NCBI GenBank assembly: GCA_910576335.1
Contig: CAJTIU010000002.1
Location: 173,305-237,304 of the forward strand
From: Lachnospiraceae bacterium
GTDB lineage: Bacteria; Bacillota; Clostridia; Lachnospirales; Lachnospiraceae
Length of the DNA: 64,000 nt
Direction: 5' to 3'
Position numbers and translations under genes: made by a program. This document shows, one piece after another, positions 1 to 9,193 of this stretch; positions within the stretch are counted from its first letter, which is position 1, and each line of letters begins with the position of its first letter. The notes under the pieces were generated by a model that did not search any database, was not told the DNA's origin, and saw only the letters and a list, made by a program, of their open reading frames with translations.

Positions 1-105
1 AATAACAAACTGCCCCGGCTCACAGTGTCTTGCAACACGGGGAGCTTCAACATCCATAAGATAGATCTTATCAGCCAGTTTCTCAGCTTTTAATATCTTA
101 TACAT
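1..105 (-). CDS. NfnA/SudB-like FAD/NAD-binding oxidoreductase subunit, N-terminus only
   Basis: Partial gene; only the first 35 codons are in the window and the rest runs off the left edge. The ATG at 103-105 follows an AGGAGG ribosome binding site (114-119) by eight bases. The peptide opens MYKILKAEKLADKIYLMDVE and reaches a PGQFV motif, which matches the start of sulfide/dihydroorotate dehydrogenase-like flavoproteins (the small subunit of NADH-dependent ferredoxin:NADP oxidoreductase, or the electron-transfer subunit of glutamate synthase-like pairs). In that family PGQF begins the FAD-binding barrel. The assignment uses the N-terminus alone, so paralogues such as PyrK cannot be excluded. 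Confidence 0.65.
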   Translation of the reverse strand, partial: MYKILKAEKLADKIYLMDVEAPRVARHCEPGQFVI

Positions 106-138
106 CTTACGTTCCTCCTAATATTTTTACTTCTTATA

Positions 139-167
139 ATGATATAGTATATTTGCGAAAATATCAA
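139..167 (-). promoter_or_regulatory. Probable promoter of the NfnA-like gene
   Basis: Reading the minus strand, TTGATA (162-167) is followed after 17 bp by TATCAT (139-144). This is a sigma-A-like spacing about 35 bp upstream of the start codon. Found by eye only. Confidence 0.45.
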
Positions 168-305
168 GTATATTATGATACAAGCGTCAAAAGGTCATCA
201 TATTATTTATTGCAAAATATTTGTACCAATTTTTACGCAGTAAAACCGGATTAGCAGAACTACTCATATTTTTGAATTATGCAAGTATGTTTTTTTGTTT
301 TTTGA

Positions 306-377
306 CTATTCTACATACATCCCTCTTTTTAGAATCGCCTTAAAACCATCTGGCGGCGGATTGAGATAAATTCCCAT
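306..377 (-). pseudogene. Remnant 5' end of a PF09820-type AAA-ATPase gene
   Basis: A good AAGGAG (387-392) sits nine bases before ATG (375-377). It opens 23 codons reading MGIYLNPPPDGFKAILKRGM plus YVE, then TAG at 306-308. The opening matches the start of the intact AAA-ATPase/DUF1703 gene at 47196 in this window (MGFYLNPGNDGF, then a tyrosine-valine-acid at the same distance). The most likely reading is the decayed 5' end of a second member of that family, with the ATPase and nuclease parts gone. A functional 23-residue peptide is possible but less likely. Confidence 0.5.
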
Positions 378-405
378 CTTTCGAATCTCCTTCTAATAAT
401 ATACT

Positions 406-441
406 TATACTAAGGAGCAGAAAAATCTGCTCCTTAGTATA
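406..441 (-). terminator. Strong hairpin downstream of the alcohol dehydrogenase gene
   Basis: A perfect 16-bp stem (406-421 with 426-441) closes an AAAA loop. It lies 45 bp past the alcohol dehydrogenase stop codon and just upstream of the ATPase remnant. The U-tract after the stem is weak (AGTATATTATT), so termination is probable rather than certain. Confidence 0.5.
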
Positions 442-485
442 ACTGATTATATCACATAAAATATTAGAAGACAAATATTTACCGC

Positions 486-1667
486 TTAAAAGTCAACCTC
501 TGTTCCATAATATGTGCAATGAAACAGCTTCTCCATTGCAGCCGCATCAATTGCCCTTGGATTAGAGCCTGTACATGCGTCGCCTACTGCGCGCTCTGCG
601 ATTCCTGCAACCTTCTCCTTAAACTCATCTTCATTGATTCCGAATTCTTTCAGAGTCTTTGGAATATTGAGCTTTACATTGAACTCATCAATCTTTGCAC
701 ACAGACTGTTGATCAGCGCCTTCTCAGATGTGCCCTCAAGACCCATTCTGCGTGCGATCTCTGCGTAACGTCCTGCTGCAGTCTTGTCATGTGCATTGTA
801 TTTAATGACATAAGGCAGATAGATTGCATTAGCACAGCCGTGCGGAATATGTCCGGTTGAGAATGCAGCTCCAGTCTTGTGCGCCATAGAATGTACAATA
901 CCAAGCAGTGCATTGGAGAATGCCATACCTGCCAGACACTGTGCGTAGTGCATCTGCTCTCTTGCATCCATATCGCAGTTATAAGAAGCCGGGAGATAAT
1001 CAAGTACCATCTCTATTGCCTGTAATGCCAGTGGATCTGTAAACGGACAGTTCAGCGTGGATACATATGCTTCAATGGCATGAGTCAGTGCATCCATACC
1101 TGTATATGCAACCTGCTTTACCGGAAGTCCTGATACGAGATCTGGATCAACAATTGCAACGTCTGGTGTAATATTGAAATCAGCAAGAGGATATTTTACG
1201 CCTGTCTGATAATTGGTAATAACGGAAAATGCCGTAACCTCTGTTGCTGTCCCGGATGTAGATGGAATAGCTGCAAACTTTGCCTTTGTACGAAGCTCCG
1301 GGAAATTAAATGGAATACATAAATCCTCAAAAGTGGTCTCCGGATATTCGTAAAATGCCCACATCGCTTTTGCTGCATCAATAGGAGAACCGCCGCCCAT
1401 GGATACAATCCAGTCAGGCTCAAATTTACGCATAGCCTCAGCACCCTTCATAACAGTCTCAACAGACGGATCCGGCTCAACTCCTTCAAACAATTCAACT
1501 TCCATGCCTGCTTCCTTCAGATATCCGACTGCCCTGTCAAGAAAGCCCTGGCGCTTCATGGAACCGCCTCCGACTACAAGGATTGCTTTTTTCCCCTTTA
1601 AGTTCTTTAACTCCTCTAAGCATCCTTTTCCGTGGTAAATGTCTCTTGGTAGTGTAAATCTGCTCAT
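486..1667 (-). CDS. Iron-containing alcohol dehydrogenase
   Basis: This is a 393-residue group III metal-dependent alcohol dehydrogenase, a cytosolic enzyme that reduces aldehydes to alcohols with NAD(P)H during fermentation. Visible family features are the N-terminal nucleotide-binding GGGS segments (VVGGGS, then MGGGSPIDAAKA), the PSTSGTATEVT motif, and the iron-ligand region DALTHAIEAY followed by HSMAHKTGA and HIPHG. Length is normal for the family. The start has AAAGGAG eight bases upstream. The gene stands alone with its own promoter, flanked by two Rex-type operators, so expression should rise when NADH is high. Substrate (ethanol, butanol or other) and cofactor preference cannot be read from sequence. 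Confidence 0.9.
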   Translation of the reverse strand: MSRFTLPRDIYHGKGCLEELKNLKGKKAILVVGGGSMKRQGFLDRAVGYLKEAGMEVELFEGVEPDPSVETVMKGAEAMRKFEPDWIVSMGGGSPIDAAKAMWAFYEYPETTFEDLCIPFNFPELRTKAKFAAIPSTSGTATEVTAFSVITNYQTGVKYPLADFNITPDVAIVDPDLVSGLPVKQVAYTGMDALTHAIEAYVSTLNCPFTDPLALQAIEMVLDYLPASYNCDMDAREQMHYAQCLAGMAFSNALLGIVHSMAHKTGAAFSTGHIPHGCANAIYLPYVIKYNAHDKTAAGRYAEIARRMGLEGTSEKALINSLCAKIDEFNVKLNIPKTLKEFGINEDEFKEKVAGIAERAVGDACTGSNPRAIDAAAMEKLFHCTYYGTEVDF

Positions 1668-1684
1668 TTTTCTATCTCCTTTAC

Positions 1685-1702
1685 TTGTTAATTATTTAAC
1701 TT
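1685..1702. promoter_or_regulatory. Rex operator, downstream half of a pair
   Basis: TTGTTAATTATTTAACTT matches the Rex consensus TTGTTAA-N4-TTAACAA in 12 of 14 defined positions. It lies between the predicted -10 and the ribosome binding site of the alcohol dehydrogenase gene, over the likely transcription start. Rex is encoded at 16145-16801. Confidence 0.75.
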
Positions 1703-1708
1703 GACTAA

Positions 1709-1737
1709 ATTATACCTCTGTTAAATAATTAACGCAA
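1709..1737 (-). promoter_or_regulatory. Promoter of the iron alcohol dehydrogenase
   Basis: On the minus strand TTGCGT (1732-1737) and a perfect TATAAT (1709-1714) are 17 bp apart. The promoter is bracketed by the two Rex sites. Confidence 0.7.
1720..1733. promoter_or_regulatory. Rex operator, upstream half of a pair
   Basis: GTTAAATAATTAAC carries the GTTAA-N4-TTAAC core of a Rex site and is the exact reverse complement of bases 1687-1700, 19 bp away. It overlaps the -35 element, a position expected to block polymerase. Confidence 0.7.
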
Positions 1738-1750
1738 CCGTAGAAGAAAA

Positions 1751-1780
1751 AAAGATTGTACTAATTAACGTACAATCTTT
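1751..1780 (-). terminator. Intrinsic terminator of the zinc-ribbon/TPR gene
   Basis: An 11-bp perfect stem (1751-1761 with 1770-1780) lies six bases past the stop codon of the minus-strand gene. Seven U residues follow in the minus-strand transcript. The tail on the other strand is also T-rich, so it may act in both directions. Confidence 0.8.
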
Positions 1781-1785
1781 TTCCT

Positions 1786-3348
1786 TTATTTTTCTAACAT
1801 ATAATTTCTGGTGGTAATTCCGCTTACGCGACCGCCTCCGCTTACGAGGATTGCCTTAAACAAAGTCTCCCCTTCAGGCATGTCAACCGGCCCGCTATAC
1901 TTTGTGGAGGCTGTGGTCGGATCTTCGCCATCCATCGTATAGTAAGCCTCGTATCCATCCGGCACCTTAATTTCAATCGGATGTGCGCTTTCATACTGTC
2001 CGGTGGACGGGGATACTGCCGGGGCATCCTCCACAGGGAATTCGATCACATAGGTCTTTTCCACAGACATGCCCGGGATTCCCCGTTTGTCAAGAGCTAC
2101 TGCCCGGATAACATTCTCTCCCTCTTCCAGCTGAATCGGACCGTCATAACTTTTTCCCGACTGCAGGGGATCGGTCTGATCCGTAGTATACTGGATAGTG
2201 TTTTTTCCGGCTGAAAGTTCCAGCTGCTGCACATCATCATACACTTCCTCGTCATCCAGATTAAACTCCGGTACCGCGATAATATAGTCGGACAGCTTCT
2301 TCCTGATACTGTCCTGCGCCTCATCCAGAACTAGCGGAATCAATGTCTTTCTGTCATTATTGACACAGAATTCCATATAAGCTTCATAAATATCTGCATT
2401 GTCCGGCTGCTTTGCAATCGTATCATTAAATAAGTCTGCCGCATCATCCACTCTGTCCTGACGGATATATACCTGGGATAATCCCACATAAGCTTCTGAT
2501 TTTTTATCATTTTTTCCGATTGCCTGGTTAAAAAAGGATTCTGCACTGCTATATTCCTGATTTTTAATCGCCTGATATCCTTTATTTACAATTCCGTCAT
2601 AAGAATTCTGATAAAGAGTATAACAGCCCGCACCGATTGCCAGGACAAGAATCACAAGAACGATCGTAATATTCCGTCTTTTCTTTTTCAGGCTCTCTCT
2701 TTTCTTTTCCATCTGACGGCGGTACCGCTCGCGCTCAGACAGCTCTCTTCCAGCTGTATTCTGTCTTGTACCGTTATTTCTCATGTAACCTGTGTTTCTG
2801 CCAGTGCCCGTATTTCTCCTTGATGAAGAGTTCCTGCCAGCAGCTGTATTTCCTCTGGATCCCGGGGTCCTTCCAGTACCCGTATTCCCTCTGGCACCCG
2901 GGATCCTCCCGGTACCCATATCTCTTCCGGAAGCTGAATTCCTGCCAGTACCTGTATTTCTTCCGGGAGCCGGGTTCCTGCCAGTACCTGTACTTCTTCC
3001 CGAACCCATACTTCTGCCGGAACCAGTGCTTCTTCCTGGAGCAGTTTGCCGTCTGGGATCCATACTTCTGCCTGGACCAGTATTTCTTCTGCCTGAGCCG
3101 GTGTTCCTTCGTGCAGCAGCATTCTGCGGATTTCCGGTACGTCTTACAGAGGTCCGGCCTCTGACATCGTCAGATAGATTATGATTCAGATAATCTGTAT
3201 CCCCCTCATTATTCACGCCGACCTTAATCTGTGCAGTAAGCATATCATCAAGCGGATTATAATCAGGAACAATGAATACTTCTTCCCCACATCTTGTACA
3301 GTATAATTCGCCTTCTGGTATCTCATATCCGCAATACCTGCACCTCAT
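1786..3348 (-). CDS. Zinc-ribbon, low-complexity, TPR membrane protein with chitobiase-like C-terminus
   Basis: A 520-residue protein with no assigned function. Its N-terminus is a zinc ribbon (C3-x2-C6 and C17-x2-C20). A long basic tract of imperfect six-residue units built from G, R, N, S and T (about residues 75-200) follows, then a charged segment and one membrane helix near 225-246. TPR-like helices come next (about 250-330), then two repeats resembling the chitobiase/beta-hexosaminidase C-terminal domain (motifs YTTDQTDP and YTMDGEDP, each followed by G-P and a hydrophobic strand). The layout implies a cytosolic zinc ribbon and basic linker with an extracellular TPR/beta region. It lies 15 bp after folD at the end of the fhs-folD run and has its own terminator. 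The repeat tract is probably length-variable. Confidence 0.75.
   Translation of the reverse strand: MRCRYCGYEIPEGELYCTRCGEEVFIVPDYNPLDDMLTAQIKVGVNNEGDTDYLNHNLSDDVRGRTSVRRTGNPQNAAARRNTGSGRRNTGPGRSMDPRRQTAPGRSTGSGRSMGSGRSTGTGRNPAPGRNTGTGRNSASGRDMGTGRIPGARGNTGTGRTPGSRGNTAAGRNSSSRRNTGTGRNTGYMRNNGTRQNTAGRELSERERYRRQMEKKRESLKKKRRNITIVLVILVLAIGAGCYTLYQNSYDGIVNKGYQAIKNQEYSSAESFFNQAIGKNDKKSEAYVGLSQVYIRQDRVDDAADLFNDTIAKQPDNADIYEAYMEFCVNNDRKTLIPLVLDEAQDSIRKKLSDYIIAVPEFNLDDEEVYDDVQQLELSAGKNTIQYTTDQTDPLQSGKSYDGPIQLEEGENVIRAVALDKRGIPGMSVEKTYVIEFPVEDAPAVSPSTGQYESAHPIEIKVPDGYEAYYTMDGEDPTTASTKYSGPVDMPEGETLFKAILVSGGGRVSGITTRNYMLEK
2735..3135 (-). repeat. Degenerate coding repeat (G-R-N/S-T-G units)
   Basis: The middle of the zinc-ribbon protein gene is a degenerate 18-bp-period array encoding six-residue units such as TGTGRN. 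Boundaries are approximate. Long open frames on both strands here are by-products of the repeat. Confidence 0.7.
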
Positions 3349-3363
3349 ACTCTCACCAACCTC

Positions 3364-4200
3364 CTATTTAGCTGCTGCTATACAATTCTTCATCAGCATG
3401 GCAATGGTCATCGGTCCGACTCCTCCAGGAACCGGCGTGATAAAAGCTGTCTTCTCCTTTACATTGTCAAAATCAACATCACCGCACAGATGACCGTCCT
3501 CATTCCTGTGGATCCCGACATCAATGACTGTCGCTCCCTCTTTCACATAATCGGCTGTAATAAAACGCGGCCTGCCGATTGCCACAATCAGAATATCTGC
3601 TCTCTGTGTAATTTCCTTCAGATCTGCTGTACGGGAGTGGGCAATTGTTACGGTTCCGTTCTCCTTCAAGAGGAGAAGCGCCATGGGCTTCCCGACAATA
3701 TTACTTCTTCCAACTACTACGCATTCCTTCCCCTGGATCTCAACCCCGCTGCGGCGAAGAAGCTCTATAATTCCTGCCGGGGTGCAGGAAAGAAATCCTT
3801 TCTCTCCGATACAGAGTCTTCCTACGCTTTCTGGATGAAATCCATCCACGTCCTTATCCGGGGAAATGGTCTGTATGACCTTATCCTCGCTAATATGTTC
3901 CGGAAGCGGGAGCTGCACAAGAATCCCATTTACTGAATCATCCTCATTCAGCCGCCGGACAAGTTCCAGAAGCTCATCCTCTGCCGTATCCTCCGGAAGT
4001 TCAAAAGATGCTGACCTTATCCCCACATATTCACATGCTTTCTTTTTATTTCTCACATATACACTGGAGGCAGGATCATTCCCAACCTGTACCACCGCGA
4101 GACACACTTGTATTCCTGCCTGTTTCAGACGTTCGGCCTCTTCCTTTACCTCTTCCTTAATCTGAGCTGCAATGCTTTTCCCATCTATTAACTGGAACAT
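3364..4200 (-). CDS. folD: Bifunctional methylenetetrahydrofolate dehydrogenase/cyclohydrolase
   Basis: FolD interconverts 5,10-methylene-, 5,10-methenyl- and 10-formyl-tetrahydrofolate in the cytosol. The ATG at 4198-4200 is preferred over an upstream ATG at 4251: it gives the family start [11 protein letters not shown], has AAGGAG just ahead, and avoids overlapping the fhs coding end. The resulting 278 residues are normal. Visible motifs are the active-site [14 protein letters not shown] segment, the QLPLPEH motif, [11 protein letters not shown] in the Rossmann half and [10 protein letters not shown] near the end. It starts ten bases after the fhs stop, so the two genes are surely co-transcribed and act in sequence on one-carbon folates. 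Confidence 0.95.
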   Translation of the reverse strand: MFQLIDGKSIAAQIKEEVKEEAERLKQAGIQVCLAVVQVGNDPASSVYVRNKKKACEYVGIRSASFELPEDTAEDELLELVRRLNEDDSVNGILVQLPLPEHISEDKVIQTISPDKDVDGFHPESVGRLCIGEKGFLSCTPAGIIELLRRSGVEIQGKECVVVGRSNIVGKPMALLLLKENGTVTIAHSRTADLKEITQRADILIVAIGRPRFITADYVKEGATVIDVGIHRNEDGHLCGDVDFDNVKEKTAFITPVPGGVGPMTIAMLMKNCIAAAK

Positions 4201-4210
4201 ACTTCTCTCC

Positions 4211-5881
4211 TTAAAATAATCCTGTAATATTACCGTCCTCAGATACATCAATTCCGTTTGCCGCTGGAACCTTCGGAAGCCCCGGCATCGTCATGATCGC
4301 ACCAGTGATGGCGACAATAAAGCCGGCTCCTGCACTTACATACACTTCCCGGATCTTCACGTCAAAATCTGCCGGCCGTCCAAGCTTCGCCGCGTCGTCA
4401 GACAGGGAATACTGAGTCTTTGCCATGCAGACCGGAAGCTTCCCGAATCCCATCGCCTCAATCTTCGCAAGCTGCTTTTCTGCAGCCGGCTCATAGATGA
4501 CGCCTCTTGCCCCATAGATTTCTCTGGCAACTGTTTCAATCTTCTCCTTTAAGGAAAGTTCATCCTCATAGAGTGGATGGAAATGGCTCTCCTTCGTCTC
4601 CAGTGTCTCAAGAACCTTCTTTGCAAGAGCCGTTCCGCCCTCTCCGCCTTTAGCCCAGACTTCGGCAAGCGCGAACTCACAGCCCTTCTCCTCACAGAAT
4701 TTGCGGATGAATTCATACTCTGCCTCTGTGTCGGATACAAAGGAATTCAATGCTACAATAACCGGCACATCATATTTCTGTATATTTTCAATATGCTTTT
4801 CAAGATTTACGATTCCCCGCTTAAGAGCCTCGACGTTCTCCTTTTCAAGCTCCCCGCGCGGTATGCCGCCATTATATTTCAAAGCCCGCACAGTTGCAAC
4901 CAAAACGACTGCATCCGGAGCAAGCCCTGCTTTCCTGCACTTAATGTCAAAGAACTTTTCCGCTCCCAGATCTGCGCCGAAGCCCGCCTCCGTAATGGTA
5001 ATATCACTCATCTTAAGAGCCATTCTGGTAGCGCGTACACTATTGCAGCCATGGGCAATATTTGCAAAAGGACCGCCATGTACGATTGCCGGTGTATGCT
5101 CTAATGTCTGAATAATATTCGGCTTGATGGCATCCTTAAGCAGTGCCGTCATGGCGCCGGTTGCCTGCAGATCATCTGCCGTAACAGGATCGCCGTTAAA
5201 ATTATATGCCACAATGATTTTTCCAAGTCTGCGTTTTAGATCCTGAATATCATCAGCAAGGCAGAGAATCGCCATGATCTCAGAAGCAACCGTAATTACA
5301 AAGTGATCCTCCCTCACCATGCCGTCCATCTTATTTCCCAGTCCGACAACAATGTTTCTCAGATTTCTGTCATTCATATCAAGGCAGCGTTTCCATACCA
5401 CCTGCCTTGGATCAATCTGAAGCGCGTTTCCCTGCTGGATATGATTGTCAAGCAGAGCTGCCAGCAGATTGTTTGCCGAGGTAATGGCATGAAAATCCCC
5501 GGTAAAGTGAAGGTTCAGATCCTCCATGGGTACTACCTGGGAATAGCCTCCGCCTGCTGCGCCTCCTTTAATTCCGAAGCATGGTCCAAGGGACGGCTCT
5601 CTGAGGGCAATGACTGCCTTCTGGCCCAGTTTTGCCATTGCCTGTCCAAGTCCCACTGTAATGGTTGTCTTACCTTCTCCCGCTGGTGTGGGATTAATTG
5701 CTGTGACAAGCACAAGCTTTCCGTCCGGGTTGTCCTTGATGCCTTCCCAAAGCTCGTCAGACAGCTTTGCCTTGTACTTCCCGTAAAATTCCAGCTCTTC
5801 TTCCTTAATACCTAATTTCTCTGCTACATCCTTAATATGCAGCATACTTGCCTCCTGTGCAATCTGGATATCGGTCTTCAT
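4211..5881 (-). CDS. fhs: Formate-tetrahydrofolate ligase
   Basis: This ATP-dependent enzyme joins formate to tetrahydrofolate to give 10-formyl-THF, the entry step of the methyl branch used in one-carbon metabolism and acetogenesis. At 556 residues it has the family length. The P-loop-like [13 protein letters not shown] is near residue 66, followed by the [20 protein letters not shown] segment, [13 protein letters not shown] and the C-terminal [11 protein letters not shown]. It sits between ftsK (55 bp upstream) and folD (10 bp downstream). The fhs-folD pairing alone does not show that the organism fixes CO2 by the Wood-Ljungdahl route. Confidence 0.96.
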   Translation of the reverse strand: MKTDIQIAQEASMLHIKDVAEKLGIKEEELEFYGKYKAKLSDELWEGIKDNPDGKLVLVTAINPTPAGEGKTTITVGLGQAMAKLGQKAVIALREPSLGPCFGIKGGAAGGGYSQVVPMEDLNLHFTGDFHAITSANNLLAALLDNHIQQGNALQIDPRQVVWKRCLDMNDRNLRNIVVGLGNKMDGMVREDHFVITVASEIMAILCLADDIQDLKRRLGKIIVAYNFNGDPVTADDLQATGAMTALLKDAIKPNIIQTLEHTPAIVHGGPFANIAHGCNSVRATRMALKMSDITITEAGFGADLGAEKFFDIKCRKAGLAPDAVVLVATVRALKYNGGIPRGELEKENVEALKRGIVNLEKHIENIQKYDVPVIVALNSFVSDTEAEYEFIRKFCEEKGCEFALAEVWAKGGEGGTALAKKVLETLETKESHFHPLYEDELSLKEKIETVAREIYGARGVIYEPAAEKQLAKIEAMGFGKLPVCMAKTQYSLSDDAAKLGRPADFDVKIREVYVSAGAGFIVAITGAIMTMPGLPKVPAANGIDVSEDGNITGLF

Positions 5882-5936
5882 TTGTCCTTGAGATCTCCTT
5901 TCTTCGTTGCAGGATCTTAAGCCCCCTGCGTCATCT

Positions 5937-8369
5937 TCACTCGTTACCTGTTACATACTGCTCGAATTCCTCTGTGGTCATTAAAATCTTCCGGGGCTTT
6001 GTCCCCTCTTCTCCTCCGACTACCCCTGCCTCACAGAGCTGGTCCATAATTCTGGCTGCTCTGTTAAAGCCGATCTTAAATGCTCTCTGCAGCATCCCGA
6101 TGGATGCCTTTTCCTTATCTATGATGAGGCGGCCTGCTTCTGCAAAGTACTGGTCGCGTTCATCCCCTTCTGCGGGTGCCATGCCTGATGCCCCTATATT
6201 TGCCGAATTTACATGGGTGGTGATTTCTTCATCGTAAACTGCATCGCCGTTATTATGTATCAGGTAGTCCACAACATCCTGGACCTCTTTATCTGATACA
6301 AAGGAGCCCTGGACTCTTGCCGGCTTCTGATAGCCCGCCGGATAAAAGAGCATGTCTCCCTTTCCAAGGAGCTTCTCCGCTCCGTTCATATCAATAATCG
6401 TCCTGGAGTCCACGCCCGAGGATACGGAAAATGCAATCCTTGACGGCATGTTTGCCTTGATCAGACCAGTAATGACATTCACGGACGGCCGCTGTGTTGC
6501 AAGTACAAGGTGAATCCCTGCGGCCCTTGCAAGCTGGGCAAGACGGCAGATTGCCTCTTCCACTTCCCCGGAAGCCACCATCATCAGATCCGCCAGCTCA
6601 TCTACAATAATGACAATCTGCGGCATGATTGCCGGCCGTTCGTCCTCAGGCACAGACATTTTTCTCACCTTGTCATTATAACCCTTCATGTCCCTTACAT
6701 TGTGCTGGGCAAATGCCTGGTATCTGCGGGTCATCTCGGCTACCCCCCAGTTGAGCGCTCCTGCCGCCTTCTTTGGATCTGTAACAACTGGAATCATAAG
6801 ATGCGGGATGCCGTTATACACACTCAACTCAACTACCTTGGGATCAATCATAATAAGCTTGACTTCCTCCGGCCTGGCCTTATAGAGAATACTCATAACC
6901 AGTGTATTAATGCAGACTGATTTACCAGAACCTGTCGCGCCTGCAATCAGAACATGAGGCATTTTGGCAATATCTGTCACCACAGCCTTACCTCCGATAT
7001 CCTTTCCGGCAGCAAAAGAAAGCTTTGAAGTGCTGTTCTTAAATTCCTTCGATTCCAAAAGATCCCGGAGCATTACCGGAGAATTTTCTTTATTCGGAAC
7101 CTCTATGCCTACAGCCGCCTTTCCCGGAATCGGAGCCTCGATCCGGATATCCGCTGCCGCAAGATTCAGTTTAATATCATCTGCAAGCCCCACAATTTTA
7201 CTTACCTTCACCCCCATCTCGGGCTGAAGCTCATATCGGGTAACCGACGGCCCGCAGCTGACATTCATCACTGTAACGTTCACCCCGAAATTCTTCAGCG
7301 TCTGCTGAAGCTTGATCGCTGTCTCTCTAAGAGCAGCATCCGACTCCCCGCCGGTCCTGCTTCCTCTCTTAAGAAGGGAGAGCGGCGGCAGATGATATTC
7401 TTTTTCCGGTTTCTCTGCTGCTTCTGCCACAGATGCAGCAACCTCCTTCATCTCATCCTCCACAGAAATCTGTGCGGCTTTGCCCCTTCTTTTGGAAGAA
7501 CCAGATGCTTTTTCCGAAGGTTCTGCCAAAATCTCATTTTCTTTCGTCTCCTGGACGCCTCCAGGCGTCACAGTGTCGCCGCGGTTAATGACAAACCGGG
7601 GTTCTGCCAGGGTGCTCCCCTCCTCTGTCTCTCTGGAAGATGGCCTTTTCCTTCCCTTCGCTGCAGATGGTGTTTCATCCTCCGGCACAAGCAGTTCCTT
7701 CATCTCCGGGGACTTTTTGGAAATCTCTGTATCAAAAGATACTCCTTCCACATGCCGGTCCGTCCGTTTCCGGGCGCTCCCCTTCGTCTCACCCCTTACT
7801 GCCTTTCTTGCAATCATCCTGGCAGATGACGCTTCATGCCTTTTGGCAGCATCTTCTTTTGCACGGCTGTATGCCCTGCTCCCCTGGCTCTTTACTCCCT
7901 TAAGCGCAGATTTTCCTGTAATCCCCACTAGACAGATAATCATGCAGATAATCACAACCACATAGGTGCCGACTGCACCAATTGCCGGAACCAGAAGCCC
8001 GGCCAGGAGACTCCCGATGATTCCTCCTTCTTCCTGAATCAGCTCAAAAAAGATGCAGAAAAGAATCATCAGTAAAAAGCCTGCCGCTGTCTTTGCATAT
8101 GCAGTAAAATTATCCTTATTCGCAGTCAGAAAAGCAACAGCCCCGAATAAGGCAAAGGGCACTGCATAAACCGTCCAGCCAAATATATCTGTCAGAAAGG
8201 CTGACAGAAAGACACCTGCCTTCCCGCCAAGCCCGAAATTACTGATTAGCAGAAGGATGCTGACGGCCAGCGCCGACCATATGACTATCTCATCGCCTAA
8301 AAAGCTGCTCTCAGACACATTTTTTTTCGTCTGCTTTGTACGTTTCTTCTTTTTTGCCTTTGAAGCCAT
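5937..8369 (-). CDS. ftsK: DNA translocase FtsK/SpoIIIE
   Basis: An 810-residue membrane-anchored DNA pump that clears chromosomal DNA from the division or sporulation septum. The basic N-terminus is followed by about four membrane helices (roughly residues 30-165), a charged linker to about 330, the alpha domain, and the RecA-like motor with Walker [10 protein letters not shown] segment with [11 protein letters not shown] (Walker B) and an [13 protein letters not shown] motif follow, and a winged-helix gamma domain ends the protein. The size fits SpoIIIE of sporulating Firmicutes. It lies 72 bp after the ClpP-like gene and 55 bp before fhs. Confidence 0.95.
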   Translation of the reverse strand: MASKAKKKKRTKQTKKNVSESSFLGDEIVIWSALAVSILLLISNFGLGGKAGVFLSAFLTDIFGWTVYAVPFALFGAVAFLTANKDNFTAYAKTAAGFLLMILFCIFFELIQEEGGIIGSLLAGLLVPAIGAVGTYVVVIICMIICLVGITGKSALKGVKSQGSRAYSRAKEDAAKRHEASSARMIARKAVRGETKGSARKRTDRHVEGVSFDTEISKKSPEMKELLVPEDETPSAAKGRKRPSSRETEEGSTLAEPRFVINRGDTVTPGGVQETKENEILAEPSEKASGSSKRRGKAAQISVEDEMKEVAASVAEAAEKPEKEYHLPPLSLLKRGSRTGGESDAALRETAIKLQQTLKNFGVNVTVMNVSCGPSVTRYELQPEMGVKVSKIVGLADDIKLNLAAADIRIEAPIPGKAAVGIEVPNKENSPVMLRDLLESKEFKNSTSKLSFAAGKDIGGKAVVTDIAKMPHVLIAGATGSGKSVCINTLVMSILYKARPEEVKLIMIDPKVVELSVYNGIPHLMIPVVTDPKKAAGALNWGVAEMTRRYQAFAQHNVRDMKGYNDKVRKMSVPEDERPAIMPQIVIIVDELADLMMVASGEVEEAICRLAQLARAAGIHLVLATQRPSVNVITGLIKANMPSRIAFSVSSGVDSRTIIDMNGAEKLLGKGDMLFYPAGYQKPARVQGSFVSDKEVQDVVDYLIHNNGDAVYDEEITTHVNSANIGASGMAPAEGDERDQYFAEAGRLIIDKEKASIGMLQRAFKIGFNRAARIMDQLCEAGVVGGEEGTKPRKILMTTEEFEQYVTGNE

Positions 8370-8441
8370 ACGCTTCCCCCTTCTTCATGATATTGCCAAA
8401 ACACGCTTGTATCATTATATCATTTTAAAGGGACACTGTCA

Positions 8442-9146
8442 TTAATTAATTTCGCTCTTTTTTTCTTTGTATTCATCAATCATTTCGTGCAATTTATGAA
8501 GAGCGTCGCTCATTCCGCCTACTTTATCAATTAATCCTTCTGATACTGCCTCCTGTCCTTCTAAAAGAGTACCCACATCCTTTACAAGCTCTGTCGGGTT
8601 GAGCATCAGCTCTTCTACCCGCTCTTTTTTCATTTTTGAGTGTCTGGCAAGGAATCCTGTAATGCGGTCCTGGGTACGCAGCATATTCTGCAGGCTCTGT
8701 CTTACCCCGATAAACATGCCGTTGGAGCGTACTGGATGTATGATCATGGTTCCTGTCGGCACAATAAAGGAATACTGGGCCGCTACCGCAAGGGGCCCCC
8801 CGATGGAATGGCTCCCGCCCAGTACAAGTGATACGGTGGGCTTGCTTAAGGATGCAATCATCTCCGCTATGGAAAGTCCTGCCTCTACATCTCCCCCCAT
8901 GGTGTGAAGGAGGATTAATAGTCCTTCAATCTCTTCGCTGTCCTCCACCTCTGCAAGCATGGGAAGAAGATGCTCATATTTTGTTGCCTTTGTGTTTCCG
9001 GACACTGCCTCATGTCCTTCAATCTCCCCGATAACTGTAAGAAGCTTTATCTTATGATGCCGCTTATTCTCTTCCAGATACACGCTTCCGGTTTCTTTAA
9101 TCTCATCCTTCTTTTCTGCTTCGCTCTGATTTTGTCCCTCTTTCAT
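8442..9146 (-). CDS. tepA: ClpP-fold serine protease, TepA/YmfB type
   Basis: A 234-residue protein of the ClpP/crotonase fold, most like the translocation-enhancing TepA proteins next to ftsK/spoIIIE in many Firmicutes. The catalytic serine is expected in GGSHSIGGPLA and the histidine in TMIIHPVRS. The acidic N-terminus (about 35 residues) lacks an obvious signal peptide. It is next to ftsK as in Bacillus. An inverted repeat just upstream includes its ribosome binding site in one arm (see 9151-9185). The proteolytic substrate is unknown. Confidence 0.85.
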   Translation of the reverse strand: MKEGQNQSEAEKKDEIKETGSVYLEENKRHHKIKLLTVIGEIEGHEAVSGNTKATKYEHLLPMLAEVEDSEEIEGLLILLHTMGGDVEAGLSIAEMIASLSKPTVSLVLGGSHSIGGPLAVAAQYSFIVPTGTMIIHPVRSNGMFIGVRQSLQNMLRTQDRITGFLARHSKMKKERVEELMLNPTELVKDVGTLLEGQEAVSEGLIDKVGGMSDALHKLHEMIDEYKEKKSEIN

Positions 9147-9150
9147 ACAA

Positions 9151-9185
9151 AAACACCTCCATACTCCATTAGTATGGAAGTGTTT
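9151..9185 (-). terminator. Hairpin at the metY end that also holds the tepA ribosome binding site
   Basis: A 15-bp stem with one mismatch (9151-9165 with 9171-9185) closes a five-base loop and is followed by five U in the minus-strand transcript. It lies eight bases past the metY stop. Its 3' arm contains GGAGG, the tepA ribosome binding site, nine bases before the ATG. It can therefore act as a terminator or partial terminator and as a translational block. Confidence 0.65.
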
Positions 9186-9193
9186 CCATATTT

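Noticed and set aside
2766..3184. Long open frames on both strands over the zinc-ribbon gene
   Set aside because: They arise from the repeat composition; only the minus frame with the zinc ribbon and membrane helix is coherent.
9151..9185. S-box or other methionine riboswitch near metY
   Set aside because: The hairpin is downstream of metY, and no riboswitch-like leader exists upstream, where the CFI-box gene ends.
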